A stretch of DNA of 64,000 nucleotides from Dialister hominis. Lineage in GTDB: Bacteria; Bacillota; Negativicutes; Veillonellales; Dialisteraceae. The notes below the pieces were generated by a model, which saw nothing but the letters and a program-made list of their open reading frames with translations, was not told where the DNA came from and ran no database searches. Position numbers and translations under genes: made by a program. The stretch's first letter is position 1. The number at the start of each line of letters is the position of its first letter. Where the stretch lies: positions 1,268,501 through 1,332,500 of the forward strand of contig NZ_AP019697.1 of assembly GCF_007164725.1 (NCBI RefSeq), written 5' to 3'. This document shows, in pieces, positions 37,148-45,980 of this stretch.

Positions 37148-37965
37148 TAGTCCAAAACCTCCAGACATGTTTCAATCGGAATTCCTTTAAAAGGTTCCCT
37201 GCTTCCTAAATTCTTTTCTATCATTCTGCGTACGGTATCCATGGCATGCGACGCAGCATCCTTCATCGTTTTTCCATGAAGCACTCCGCCCATGAACACG
37301 GCAGAAAAAATATCGCCGGTCCCTGGGAAGCGCATGGGAATCAGTGAAAAATGGATGAGGAAAAACTTATCAAGCTTTGCGTCATAGCCTGCTACTGCAT
37401 TCTTTCCATCTACTTTTGCGCTTGTTATAATAACGGATCCCCTGCTGATCTCATGAAGACGAAGCAGAAGGTCTTTGATTTCAGGCTCTGTCGTCCCCTC
37501 TTCCTTGTAAGGCACTCCTGCCAGGAAAGATGCCTCCGTATAATTGGGGACCATGAAGTCTGCTGCGGAAATCAAATTTCTGAGCCCTGCAACTGTCTGA
37601 TCCGTAAGCCCGTTATACAGATGCCCTTCATCTCCCATAATCGGATCTACAAATATCAGTGTTCCTTTTTTGCGTTCTTCCACGCAGTACTCCCGGATCA
37701 TCTCCGCCTGCTTCTCCGTTACGATAAAGCCGGTAGAAACGGCATCGAAGGAGAAATTAAGCGTTCTCCAGACATCAAGCGTATGGATCATATAATCCGT
37801 CGTGTCCAGGATTTCAAACTTCCCATAATCCAGGGTATTTGAGACCAGAGCTGTCGGCAGATTATAAATATGATGCCCCATATGGGTAAGAATAGGCATC
37901 ATGGCAGCCAGCGCTACTTCGCCGTATCCGGGAAGATCATTAATCAATAGTACTTGTTTTCCCAA
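37147..37965 (-). CDS. Pyridoxal/pyridoxamine kinase-like protein (PdxY family)
   Basis: 272 residues of the ribokinase-like fold. It phosphorylates vitamin B6 vitamers with ATP. Seen: VLLINDLPGYGEVALAAMMP (substrate end), FVDPIMGDEGHLY, MVPNYTEASFL and the anion-hole/catalytic region MRFPGTGDIFSAVF with the catalytic Asp in GTGD. Start TTG at 37965 lies seven bases after GGGAGGGG and gives the usual N-terminus; the ATG at 38022 adds an unlikely leader. The exact substrate is not certain. Confidence 0.87.
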   Translation of the reverse strand: MGKQVLLINDLPGYGEVALAAMMPILTHMGHHIYNLPTALVSNTLDYGKFEILDTTDYMIHTLDVWRTLNFSFDAVSTGFIVTEKQAEMIREYCVEERKKGTLIFVDPIMGDEGHLYNGLTDQTVAGLRNLISAADFMVPNYTEASFLAGVPYKEEGTTEPEIKDLLLRLHEISRGSVIITSAKVDGKNAVAGYDAKLDKFFLIHFSLIPMRFPGTGDIFSAVFMGGVLHGKTMKDAASHAMDTVRRMIEKNLGSREPFKGIPIETCLEVLD

Positions 37966-38064
37966 AACAGCCCCTCCCTTCAGTAATACTTCAATATATT
38001 TTTTATTGTACCATATTGCCAAAAGGGAAAATCATCTATTATTGCATCTTTATCGATTTCAATC

Positions 38065-38100
38065 AAAAAAGCCGCCATCCTCATATGGACAACGGCTTTT
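38065..38100 (-). terminator. Terminator of the flavodoxin lipoprotein gene
   Basis: On the minus strand AAAAGCCG...CGGCTTTTTT, with inner TCC/GGA pairs. Confidence 0.75.
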
Positions 38101-38110
38101 GCTTAATTAA

Positions 38111-38836
38111 TTACATAAGACCTGCTTTTGTGAGCCACGGGTCAATGACATTGTACGAAGTATTTGCATCAAGTGTCAGCCCCTGGAAAATCTTAGCGCC
38201 AGGCGCTGCGGCTGCAATGGCCGGTATAGTCACCTCGATTGGACTGCTGTAGGAACACATGAATGGAACAATCAGCTTCCCTTTCAGATCCTGCTGTTCA
38301 AGGAATGACGGGATGACCATCGGTGCTGTAAACCACCATGCCGGATACCCCAGAACCAGTACATCATACTGCTTCAAATCAGGCTGTATTCCGGCAAGCT
38401 TGGGACGTGCATTGCTGTCTGTTTCTGCGGCTGCTTCCTTCAGGACAGCATTATATTCCTTGGAATAGTCCGGATCTCTCTTGATTTCATAAATATCGCC
38501 GCCAATTTTCTGCTGGATGGAATGAGCGACTTCGCCCGTTATGCCGCCCCACGTAAAGTAAGCGATCATGATTTTCTTTCCCTTATTGGATCCGGCAGGC
38601 AGCTCTTTGATCGTATCAATAGATTTTGCTTCCTTTTCATGAAGGCTTTCTAGCTGGTCCTTCAGGTCTTCGGACATAGGCTTCCCTGTCGGATTTGGCA
38701 CATACTTCCCGTTCTGCGAAGTTGGCTGCACGGCAGAGGCCGCTTTGCTTGAAGAACTTCCCGAGTTTCCGCAGGCGGTCAACGCCAGGACAAGCCCGCC
38801 CAATGCAAGAGCCGCGCAGATTTTCTTGATTTTCAT
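38111..38836 (-). CDS. Flavodoxin-domain lipoprotein
   Basis: 241 residues. Signal with lipobox ALTAC, then a Ser-rich linker, so it is anchored outside the cytoplasm. The flavodoxin-like domain starts at KKIMIAYFTWGGITGEVAHSIQQ (phosphate-binding loop region) and continues with VLVLGYPAWWFTAPMVIPSFL, where aromatic residues should flank FMN. An extracytoplasmic flavodoxin is likely to take part in electron transfer or quinone/oxidative-stress chemistry, but no partner is evident. Start at 38836 follows GGGAGGG. Confidence 0.88.
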   Translation of the reverse strand: MKIKKICAALALGGLVLALTACGNSGSSSSKAASAVQPTSQNGKYVPNPTGKPMSEDLKDQLESLHEKEAKSIDTIKELPAGSNKGKKIMIAYFTWGGITGEVAHSIQQKIGGDIYEIKRDPDYSKEYNAVLKEAAAETDSNARPKLAGIQPDLKQYDVLVLGYPAWWFTAPMVIPSFLEQQDLKGKLIVPFMCSYSSPIEVTIPAIAAAAPGAKIFQGLTLDANTSYNVIDPWLTKAGLM

Positions 38837-39010
38837 AAAATCCCTCCCATAATCACAATCCTTGTACCTCATTTTCCTCTATTTTATCACCTGAAGCAGA
38901 AATATAAACAAAATAAACAAACAGAATTTTTATTATTCTTTTTTTCTTTTAGAGGACCCTTTCCCTTTGATTCCTGTATAATAAGGAAAACAGTTTCATC
39001 AGGAGGATAT

Positions 39011-39823
39011 ATGATCGTTACTATCAAAGACGATTTCGATGCTGATAAGATCATGAGAAGCGGACAGTGCTTCCGTGTCGTTCAAACTGAATATGGTTAC
39101 CGCTTTATCACAGGCTCCCATGTACTTTACATGAAGCCGCTTACAGAGACAAAGTATGACATTTCCTGCAGCCGGTATCAGTGGAATCATACATGGAAGC
39201 CTTACTTTGACTGGAACAGGAATTACAAATCCATAAGGGAGGCTCTTCCGGAATCAGATCCATGCCTGTACAAGGCAGCTTCCTACAGCAGTGGCATCCG
39301 GATTCTCCGTCAGGATCCATGGGAAACGCTCATTACTTTCATCATCTCGCAAAGAAAATCCATTCCTGCTATCCGTTCGGCTGTCGAAGCGCTTGCAAAG
39401 GCCGCAGGAAAACCTGTAAAGACACCCTATGAAATCATTTATACATTCCCAATGCCAAAGGAATTATCAAAGCTTTCGTTAGAAGAGCTCAAATCCTGCT
39501 CCTTAGGATACAGAGCTCCTTATATATACGATACTGTGAAAGCGGCTGTTAAAACTCCCGGTATAATGAAAAAGATAGGTACACTCGATGACGAAGATCT
39601 TTTGAAGGCGCTGATGGATTTCCCGGGTGTCGGCATTAAAGTAGCAGGATGCACAGCACTCTTCGGATACGGACGGACATCTTTTGCCCCCGTTGATGTA
39701 TGGATTTCCCGGGTCATCGATACATTCTACCAGGGAGAAAACCCATTCCCTTCTTTTGGTGAAAATGCTGGAATCCTCCAGCAATACCTTTTCTTCTACG
39801 CCCAGACAACAAAATTGAAATAA
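39011..39823 (+). CDS. 8-oxoguanine DNA glycosylase/lyase (OGG1-type)
   Basis: 270 residues. Base-excision repair enzyme of the HhH-GPD superfamily with the OGG1 N-terminal domain (GQCFRVVQTEYGYRFITG). The helix-hairpin-helix motif reads FPGVGIKVAGCTALFGYG and carries the catalytic Lys. The catalytic Asp lies in PVDVWISRVI. It therefore should remove 8-oxoguanine and nick the strand. A good Shine-Dalgarno (AGGAGG) precedes the ATG, and TATAAT at 38977-38982 is a likely -10. Confidence 0.92.
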   Translation: MIVTIKDDFDADKIMRSGQCFRVVQTEYGYRFITGSHVLYMKPLTETKYDISCSRYQWNHTWKPYFDWNRNYKSIREALPESDPCLYKAASYSSGIRILRQDPWETLITFIISQRKSIPAIRSAVEALAKAAGKPVKTPYEIIYTFPMPKELSKLSLEELKSCSLGYRAPYIYDTVKAAVKTPGIMKKIGTLDDEDLLKALMDFPGVGIKVAGCTALFGYGRTSFAPVDVWISRVIDTFYQGENPFPSFGENAGILQQYLFFYAQTTKLK

Positions 39824-39876
39824 AAAAGGGGCTGTGACAAAATGGTTAATCATTTTGTTGCAGCCTCTTTTTTGCG
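39824..39876 (+). terminator. Terminator of the glycosylase gene
   Basis: Arms AGGGGCTGTGACAAAATG and CATTTTGTTGCAGCCTCT, with A and T runs. Third complete copy of the GGCTGTGACAAAATG family. Confidence 0.8.
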
Positions 39877-41612
39877 TCTTTATTTCATCATTTTTAGCTC
39901 TGCTGTAAGCCTTTTACGTAAAAATGCGCGTAAGCCCCCTTACCCCCATAAGACTTTTAATTATATTGTCTTAGGCGGCAATCCTTATACGCATTATTTT
40001 TGTGATGTATTTCCTTAAATTATAGCCAAGTGCTACCAGGTATAACTCGGCTTTTACAGAATCTATCCCTTTTCTGACGATTCTTTTGTACCATCTGTCA
40101 TGTTTCATGATTCCAAAAGTTCCTTCAGCCTGGATTGACCGGTTCATTCTTAGCAGGGCTCCATGGATGCTTTCCAGATTATCCTGAACCTCCTGGTACA
40201 TGTTATTCCGTTCTCTGCTCAATGAGATTCTTTTGTTCTTCGGGGTCTTTTTACATTGCTCTGCCAGCGGGCATCCTTGGCAGTCTTCGCATTCAAATAC
40301 TTCCTCCTGCCTGCCGTATAAGTTCCCTCTGACCAGATGTCTATAGATAAATTTGAAAGCCCTGTCATTTGGACAACGGATGGTTCCATTCTCATCAACT
40401 CTAAAGTTTATTGGCCGAAACGGATTGGTATGGTATTTCTTGTCTTTCGTTTCTTTCTTGTACATGGGGAATTTCATATACTTTTCCATACCGTGCTGCT
40501 CGCAATAGATGTAATTGTTGAAAGATCCATATCCTGCATCTGCCACAGGATACTTAGGATAAGCCCCATAGACTTCGTGGAATTCCTCCATCAGCGGTAC
40601 GAAGCAATCCATATCTGAACGATACTGGTTAACATCAATTACGGCAATAAATTCATCGGCAACACCTATTTGGACATTGTATGCAGGCAGAAGCTGATCA
40701 TTTCCCATGTAGTCCGACTTGATTCGCATGAATGTTGCATCCGTATCGGTCTTCGAATAACTGTTTCTGGAAGTACCGCATATCTGTATCTTCTCAACAT
40801 ATTCTTCAAGTTTTGATGTATATGCCTTAAGCTGCTCATACTTGCGTTGATGATCGGACTTGCGATGCCCGCTTCCATGAACAAAGGCCGTCTCATCAAT
40901 CTGCCAGATTTCTTTTAATTTATCCAATACCAGACGCAGATAGTCCGGAGCGTATTCTGTATTGATGTTTACACTCATATGGTCATACTTAAGATCATCA
41001 TTGAGTAACTCAAAAAGGCTGGTAATCTTGGCAAAAAGCTTGTAGCGGGATTTTTCAGCGGATTTCTTCCATACCCAGCTGTATTTATTTGCGTTCGCTT
41101 CAAACTTGGAACCGTCAATATATATATGCTGCAAATCCACGTTGAGTTTGCCGCAGAGTTCTTTCGTAATTGAATAAAAGATATCCTTGAGAGAATACTT
41201 AAGAAAGCCCTTCACGAAATGACAGAATGTCCGATAGGATGGGGCTTCATAATTCATCAGGTACATATATCTGATATTAACCCTGCAATTATCTTCAAGT
41301 TTTCTAAAAGAGCAATATCCTTCTTCTGCGAAACCATAGATGATCGTTTTCAGCATGTTGACGGGATTATACCTGGGTCTGCCAGCGCCACGCGTCGGTA
41401 TGTAACGAAGGTACTTTTTAAGATCGATTTCCTCCATAAATCTGTCATACATTAAAACAGGATCATCGACATTGAGAATCTCAGAGGGAAACATTGGCAA
41501 AATGCCTTGTTCTGCGGTAAAATGATTGCTAGTGTTGTTATTTTTCATTGTAAAAAATTATAACACGAAAGGCTCTGCCCCGGACCAAATGATCCGGGGC
41601 AGAGCCCTTTTT
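39877..41612 (-). mobile_element. IS1182-family insertion sequence, ends approximate
   Basis: Contains one transposase gene. Ends are not certain. One reading puts them inside two terminators, with only weak inverted repeats (AGCTCTGCTGTAAG near 39896; GGCTCTGCCC near 41606 on the minus strand). The other uses the stronger pair GGGGCTGTGACAAAAT (39828) and ATTTTGTCACATCCCC (41623-41638). No direct target duplication is visible for either. A hairpin GGCTCTGCCC/GGGCAGAGCC lies at 41572-41606. Confidence 0.7.
39971..41548 (-). CDS. IS1182-family transposase
   Basis: 525 residues, complete. The N-terminal part (GAGRPRYNPVNMLKTIIYGF) is the typical DUF772 region. The DDE domain includes IYIDGSKFEANANKYSWVWK (first Asp), VADAGYGSFNNY (second Asp) and near the C-terminus QAEGTFGIMKHDRWYKRIVR (Glu). 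A zinc-like Cys cluster CEDCQGCPLAEQC precedes it. No frameshift, so it may be active. Confidence 0.95.
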   Translation of the reverse strand: MKNNNTSNHFTAEQGILPMFPSEILNVDDPVLMYDRFMEEIDLKKYLRYIPTRGAGRPRYNPVNMLKTIIYGFAEEGYCSFRKLEDNCRVNIRYMYLMNYEAPSYRTFCHFVKGFLKYSLKDIFYSITKELCGKLNVDLQHIYIDGSKFEANANKYSWVWKKSAEKSRYKLFAKITSLFELLNDDLKYDHMSVNINTEYAPDYLRLVLDKLKEIWQIDETAFVHGSGHRKSDHQRKYEQLKAYTSKLEEYVEKIQICGTSRNSYSKTDTDATFMRIKSDYMGNDQLLPAYNVQIGVADEFIAVIDVNQYRSDMDCFVPLMEEFHEVYGAYPKYPVADAGYGSFNNYIYCEQHGMEKYMKFPMYKKETKDKKYHTNPFRPINFRVDENGTIRCPNDRAFKFIYRHLVRGNLYGRQEEVFECEDCQGCPLAEQCKKTPKNKRISLSRERNNMYQEVQDNLESIHGALLRMNRSIQAEGTFGIMKHDRWYKRIVRKGIDSVKAELYLVALGYNLRKYITKIMRIRIAA

Positions 41613-41642
41613 GTTGGGATGAATTTTGTCACATCCCCTTTT
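41613..41642 (-). terminator. Terminator of the coiled-coil gene
   Basis: On the minus strand GGGATG...CATCCC encloses TGACAAAATT and is followed by AACAAAAA rather than a T run, so termination is less certain. Its outer part is also an inverted match to the terminator at 39828. Confidence 0.5.
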
Positions 41643-41645
41643 ATT

Positions 41646-42038
41646 TTAGAATTTCAGCCCTGCTTTCCGGAGCGCTTTGAATGTGTAATCAAGAATATTG
41701 TACAATGTTTCGCTGTCTTCAGCAGTCAGATTCTTTCCGTCGACTGCTTTAAGATCCTTGTAATAAAATCCTAGTTTCTTTTCAAGATTCTTTGCAATAT
41801 CAATACCTTCTGCAGGTGTCTCAACCTTAGGCTGATTCATTTCAGCTTCCAGCTGGAATACGCGTTCCTGCAGTTTTTCATTTTCTTTTTCCAGTGAATC
41901 GATGGTCAAATGAAGTCCATCGATGGCATCTCTTTCCTGATCCAGATTCATCTGGAGGCTCTCTACCGTTCCCTTCAATACCTGAATCGTTTCAGCAGCC
42001 GCTTCCATTGCACTCTTTGAAATTTCCTGATTATCCAT
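41646..42038 (-). CDS. Coiled-coil protein of unknown function
   Basis: 130 residues. Residues 10-70 form an evident coiled coil with heptad Leu/Ile (VESLQMNLDQERDAIDGLHL and later LEKENEKLQERVFQLEAEM). The C-terminal part (YYKDLKAVDGKNLTAEDSET) is a short helical domain. No signal or membrane segment, so cytoplasmic. Start ATG at 42038 follows GAGGTGATGG. Similar in style to cell-division accessory proteins such as ZapB, but I cannot support that assignment. Confidence 0.65.
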   Translation of the reverse strand: MDNQEISKSAMEAAAETIQVLKGTVESLQMNLDQERDAIDGLHLTIDSLEKENEKLQERVFQLEAEMNQPKVETPAEGIDIAKNLEKKLGFYYKDLKAVDGKNLTAEDSETLYNILDYTFKALRKAGLKF

Positions 42039-42101
42039 TATCCATCACCTCGCGGAAACTACGATACTTTTCTTTATTTTATCACAGCTTTTGACAGTCT
42101 A

Positions 42102-43046
42102 TCAGGTATTTTTAATGAAATCTGTGACATATTCGCGATAAGCCGGCCCATTTGCAGACATTTCCATCGTATGTGACGCTCCCTGGAATATATAAAGTTT
42201 TTTGTTCGTGCTGGACGAATCTGCTAAAAGAAGTTCTGCTACTTCAGGCGGTACGAGCTGGTCTTTCGCGCCATGAAGGAAAAGCACCGGAGATGTCATG
42301 TGCTGGACTCTGTTTACCGGATCGATATCAGATAAAAGCTTGCCCGTGTGCATGTATAAGGCTGCCTGGAAGAATGGATTCAATACGTCCATGCCGAGGA
42401 CCAATCTGTCATCCCCCGTATACTTCATAAGCTTGTCTCTTCCAAGATCTAAAAGATCCCCGTAAGAGCTGTCGGCCACATAGAATTTCATTTGCTTTCC
42501 TTCATCGCTTGCACTGTAGATGAGCGCCATGGCAGCGCCTAAGGAAACACCATGGAACCCGATCTGCATCTGCGGATTTTTGCTTCTAAGAAGCGAAACC
42601 CATGCATTCATATCCTCTACATCATGGATGCCCCAGTCTGTATGGCCGCCTTCACTTTCTCCATGCCCGCGAAGATCGGCCAGCAGGACATTGTATCCCA
42701 TCCTGCGGTAAATATTGGCATAAGGAATGCACATCGTGCGGTTCTGATACAAACCATGGAGAAGTATCACCGTATTCCGGGTTCCTGATTCTCCCGGAAT
42801 ATACGTCCCGACAAGTTTCGTCCCATCCTTTGAATGGACTTCGACCCTCTGCCAGCCATTTCTCGCCTCCAGTGAATGGATCCGGTCAAGTTCTCCTTTA
42901 CGATTCTCTATTCCAAGAATCTGATCCCAGGGCGCGGAGAAAAGCTCTTCATACGCTACATTTCCCGCATAAAGCCCCGCCGCCAGAAAAAGGATAAGTG
43001 CAAGACCGACGAGCCACTTGATTAATTTCCACAAAAAACGCATTCT
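42102..43046 (-). CDS. Membrane-anchored alpha/beta hydrolase
   Basis: 314 residues. One N-terminal membrane segment (LIKWLVGLALILFLAAGLYAG) then a periplasmic-facing hydrolase domain. Seen: oxyanion region VILLHGLYQNRTM, DLRGHGESEG, nucleophile Ser in GFHGVSLGAAMAL, Asp in FLHGAKDQLVP, and His in FQGASHTME. This resembles the FrsA/YqkD-like cluster of uncharacterised esterases. Start at 43046 follows AGGGGA by six bases. An ATG at 43193 lies inside the neighbouring gene and was rejected. Confidence 0.9.
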   Translation of the reverse strand, partial: RMRFLWKLIKWLVGLALILFLAAGLYAGNVAYEELFSAPWDQILGIENRKGELDRIHSLEARNGWQRVEVHSKDGTKLVGTYIPGESGTRNTVILLHGLYQNRTMCIPYANIYRRMGYNVLLADLRGHGESEGGHTDWGIHDVEDMNAWVSLLRSKNPQMQIGFHGVSLGAAMALIYSASDEGKQMKFYVADSSYGDLLDLGRDKLMKYTGDDRLVLGMDVLNPFFQAALYMHTGKLLSDIDPVNRVQHMTSPVLFLHGAKDQLVPPEVAELLLADSSSTNKKLYIFQGASHTMEMSANGPAYREYVTDFIKNT

Positions 43047-43140
43047 AATGTCCCCTATAAGCAAATTTTTGCTTCCTGTCCCGTTTCTTCTGGAATAACA
43101 AATGACCGCAGAATATCTGCGGTCACTATTATTTCTGTCA

Positions 43141-44088
43141 TCATCTGATGTCTGCGCGCTCAATCTTCCCGACAAGAGGCACATCAGCATCAATCATAAT
43201 CCGATCTCTCCCTGCCTGCTTTGCCTTGAACAACAAACGGTCTGCCCTGTCGACAATGGATTTTAAGGTATCTTCTTCTCTGACAAAGGTCACGCCAATA
43301 GAAACTGTAACAGAAAGCTTATTTCCGTCTTTAATAATATACGCCTGATTGACTACATCCCGCAAGCGGTTTGCAATCGGAACGGCATCCTTTTCATAAG
43401 GAACAGGGCATACACCGACAAACTCCTCGCCGCCCCAGCGTCCGATCACATCTTCGTGCCGGACATTCTCTTTAATGCTGTCAGCAAATGATTTCAGCAT
43501 CATATCTCCGGCAACATGGCCATATTTTATATTAAAGTCATGGAAATGGTCAATATCCATAAACATCACGGCAAACGGGCGGAATAATTTGTGGTACTCA
43601 TAGAACCTGACCTTCAGTATGGATTCCATGTACAAGCGGTTCGGAAGCTCTGTCAGGGAGTCATGGAATGCGATCTCATGCAGATTTTCAACGAGACGGG
43701 AATCTGCTTCCACCGGGCCCACTACCTCAAAAATTTCTGCTACATGCTTCGTTTCCCCATTTTCATCCTTAAGCGGCACAAAATATGTATCAATCAAGAT
43801 GCGGTATCCGTTCTTATGAAGAAAAGTAACTCTTGCTTTTGATTTTTCTCCCGATTCGACAGTAGCAAGGAGCGGGCAGAAGAATTGGCAAAGGCTTCGT
43901 CCCTCTTCATCCATATGGAACAATCCTGACTGCGGACAGTGCTTGCCCACCATTTCCTCTCTTTTATATCCTGTAATCTGTTCCGCTTCCTTATTCCAGT
44001 AAACGATCGTACGGTCCGGCTCTACAATGTAAAGTCCAAAAGGAAGATCATCCGCTATCTTTCTAAAATTTTCTTCTTTCAGCTCCAT
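43141..44088 (-). CDS. PAS-GGDEF diguanylate cyclase
   Basis: 315 residues. PAS domain at about 10-125 (FGLYIVEPDRTIVYWNKEAE) and GGDEF domain at about 145-300. Motifs: SLTELPNRLYME, FMDIDHFHDFNIKYGH with the metal Asp, and RWGGEEFVGV, an intact GG(E)EF active site. An RxxD inhibitory site (RHED) lies five residues before the active site, so product feedback by c-di-GMP is expected. No membrane segment. Soluble sensor, signal unknown. Confidence 0.94.
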   Translation of the reverse strand: MELKEENFRKIADDLPFGLYIVEPDRTIVYWNKEAEQITGYKREEMVGKHCPQSGLFHMDEEGRSLCQFFCPLLATVESGEKSKARVTFLHKNGYRILIDTYFVPLKDENGETKHVAEIFEVVGPVEADSRLVENLHEIAFHDSLTELPNRLYMESILKVRFYEYHKLFRPFAVMFMDIDHFHDFNIKYGHVAGDMMLKSFADSIKENVRHEDVIGRWGGEEFVGVCPVPYEKDAVPIANRLRDVVNQAYIIKDGNKLSVTVSIGVTFVREEDTLKSIVDRADRLLFKAKQAGRDRIMIDADVPLVGKIERADIR

Positions 44089-44224
44089 CAGTAACTCCCC
44101 TTTCTATAATCCGAGTTCCGTACAGGAATTACATGGTACATAACAAATCATGAAATCATGGCCGGCACAAATCATCATTTAGAGAACCTGCCGTTTGCAT
44201 GCATCAGCTGTTCCCGCTGCGGAA

Positions 44225-45980
44225 TTACCTTGCAGCAGCTCTTTCATCTCCCCGTTCTGTCAGTTTGTGTGTTTTGTAATATTTCTTCTTGTTGCGATAC
44301 ATCTTTTTATCGGCAGATTTCATGCCAAAATCAAACTCAGATGCATTCTCCACCCATTCAAAACCAATGGCAACATCCACGGAACGATTCCGGATGACCT
44401 TTTTGAATTTCCTAAGTTTATCCATCTTGTCCAGTTTCTTCACATTATCCATGATGATAATGAATTCATCGCCGCCAAGGCGGTATATATCGTCAAGATC
44501 GAAGATTTCCTTCATGATGTCAGCGATTTCCTTCAGCCGGAGATCCCCTGCATCATGCCCGTATGTATCATTTGTTGCTTTAAGATTATTCAGATCGGCA
44601 TATATAATTCCAACCGGCGTCCGATGGAGCTTGAGCTCCTCTACCTTCTTGCTCATTGCGTTCCTGTTATGGAGTCCGGTCAGCAGATTATTGCCCGACA
44701 TATATTTCAGTGTATCCATCAGTTCCTGGTTTCTTGCCTTGAGGTCCAGGTAACCAGCCACTTTTTCCAGCATGTACCTGACATCGACTCCATTTTCCCT
44801 GTCGTAATTGATTACGCCAAGGAAGCCATATAAATGATTATCACGGAAAATAGGAACTTCAGCAATAGAATGCACATCGTGCGCTTTCAGGAACTGATAC
44901 GTTACCCGGTCAGTCTCCTTGATATCATCAATATCGGAAATCGCAATGCTGTCATTCTTCTCAAGGAGATGCTTCCTCATCTCGACATATTCATCAAAAT
45001 CAGCACCTGTAAATCCCAGATTCTTAATCGATGCAAGACCTTCTCTGCACCAGCTGAAAGGATAGGAAACTGACTGATTCTGTATGTTTCCGATGAAAAC
45101 GCGGTCTGCGGAAATGATAATTCCTATTTCCTTGAGAACACTTCCAATCGCTGTGCCATAATTCTCGCCTTTGATGAGGATATCCATCAGGTAATTGACC
45201 AGATGATCCGTTGAATAATTGAGTACTCTGGGTGCTGCCTGCACGGTACTCTTGTCCCGGTGAAGAATCATTGCTGAACAGGTGCCTCTTCTAGGCCCCC
45301 TGAAAAACAGATAGTCCAGCCATTCTCCTTCTTCAGGGAAGTACTTCTGATTGAAAACGGTCCTTCCTTCGTAAGCGGCTTCATACAAACGCTGCCGCCA
45401 GGTATAATCCGGCGTATCCAGAAGATCAGAAAAGCGTTTTTCCAATTCAGTCTTATTATGGATTCCCATCATCTTCTCATATGCCGTATTCTTGTAACGG
45501 CAGATGATGCCTGAAATCATTCCATCATTTCCAATCGGAACATCAAGCAGGACGTAAGGAATGGGAATACGATCGAACAGTTCGCCTTTATTGACCCAGT
45601 CATCGACGGAAATTTCAGCACCGCCGCTCCTGATAATGCCAATAGCCTGTTCCATCAATTTACCGGCTGCAATCTTATCTGATCCATATGTAATCAGTGT
45701 ATTTGCATCCACTTTGCACGGAATATTTTTCACATGATCAATATGGGAAATTTCTTCTTTCAGTTTCCGGCTCATATCCGAAACAGCCCCCTGGTCCTCA
45801 TAATGGAAGAGAAGGATAAACTCTCCTCCATTGATTCTTCCGACCGGCCCGCTCCTGCCGAAAACTGAATTGATTCTTGAAGTGACTTCTCTCAAAAGTT
45901 CATCTGCCGTCTCTTTCCCGTAAGATGCCAGCATTTGATTGTACTGGGGAACAAAGATAAAGACCCGAATTGCAATAATA
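44225..45980 (-). pseudogene. GGDEF-PAS-GAF-GGDEF gene, 5' end cut off by IS30
   Basis: What remains encodes, in order, the C-terminal half of a GGDEF-like domain (GRINGGEFILLF), a PAS-like region (NKGELFDRIPIPYVLLDVPI), a GAF-like region (about 290-420) and a C-terminal GGDEF domain with NLLTGLHNRNAMSKK and YRLGGDEFIIIMDN. The first half of the leading GGDEF domain and the start codon are missing: IS30 begins at 45981. The present frame extends into the IS to an ATG at 46021, giving a 598-residue hybrid that could still be made. Across the IS, the other flank shows an in-frame TAG and no fitting coding sequence, so DNA was also lost or rearranged. Confidence 0.85.
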
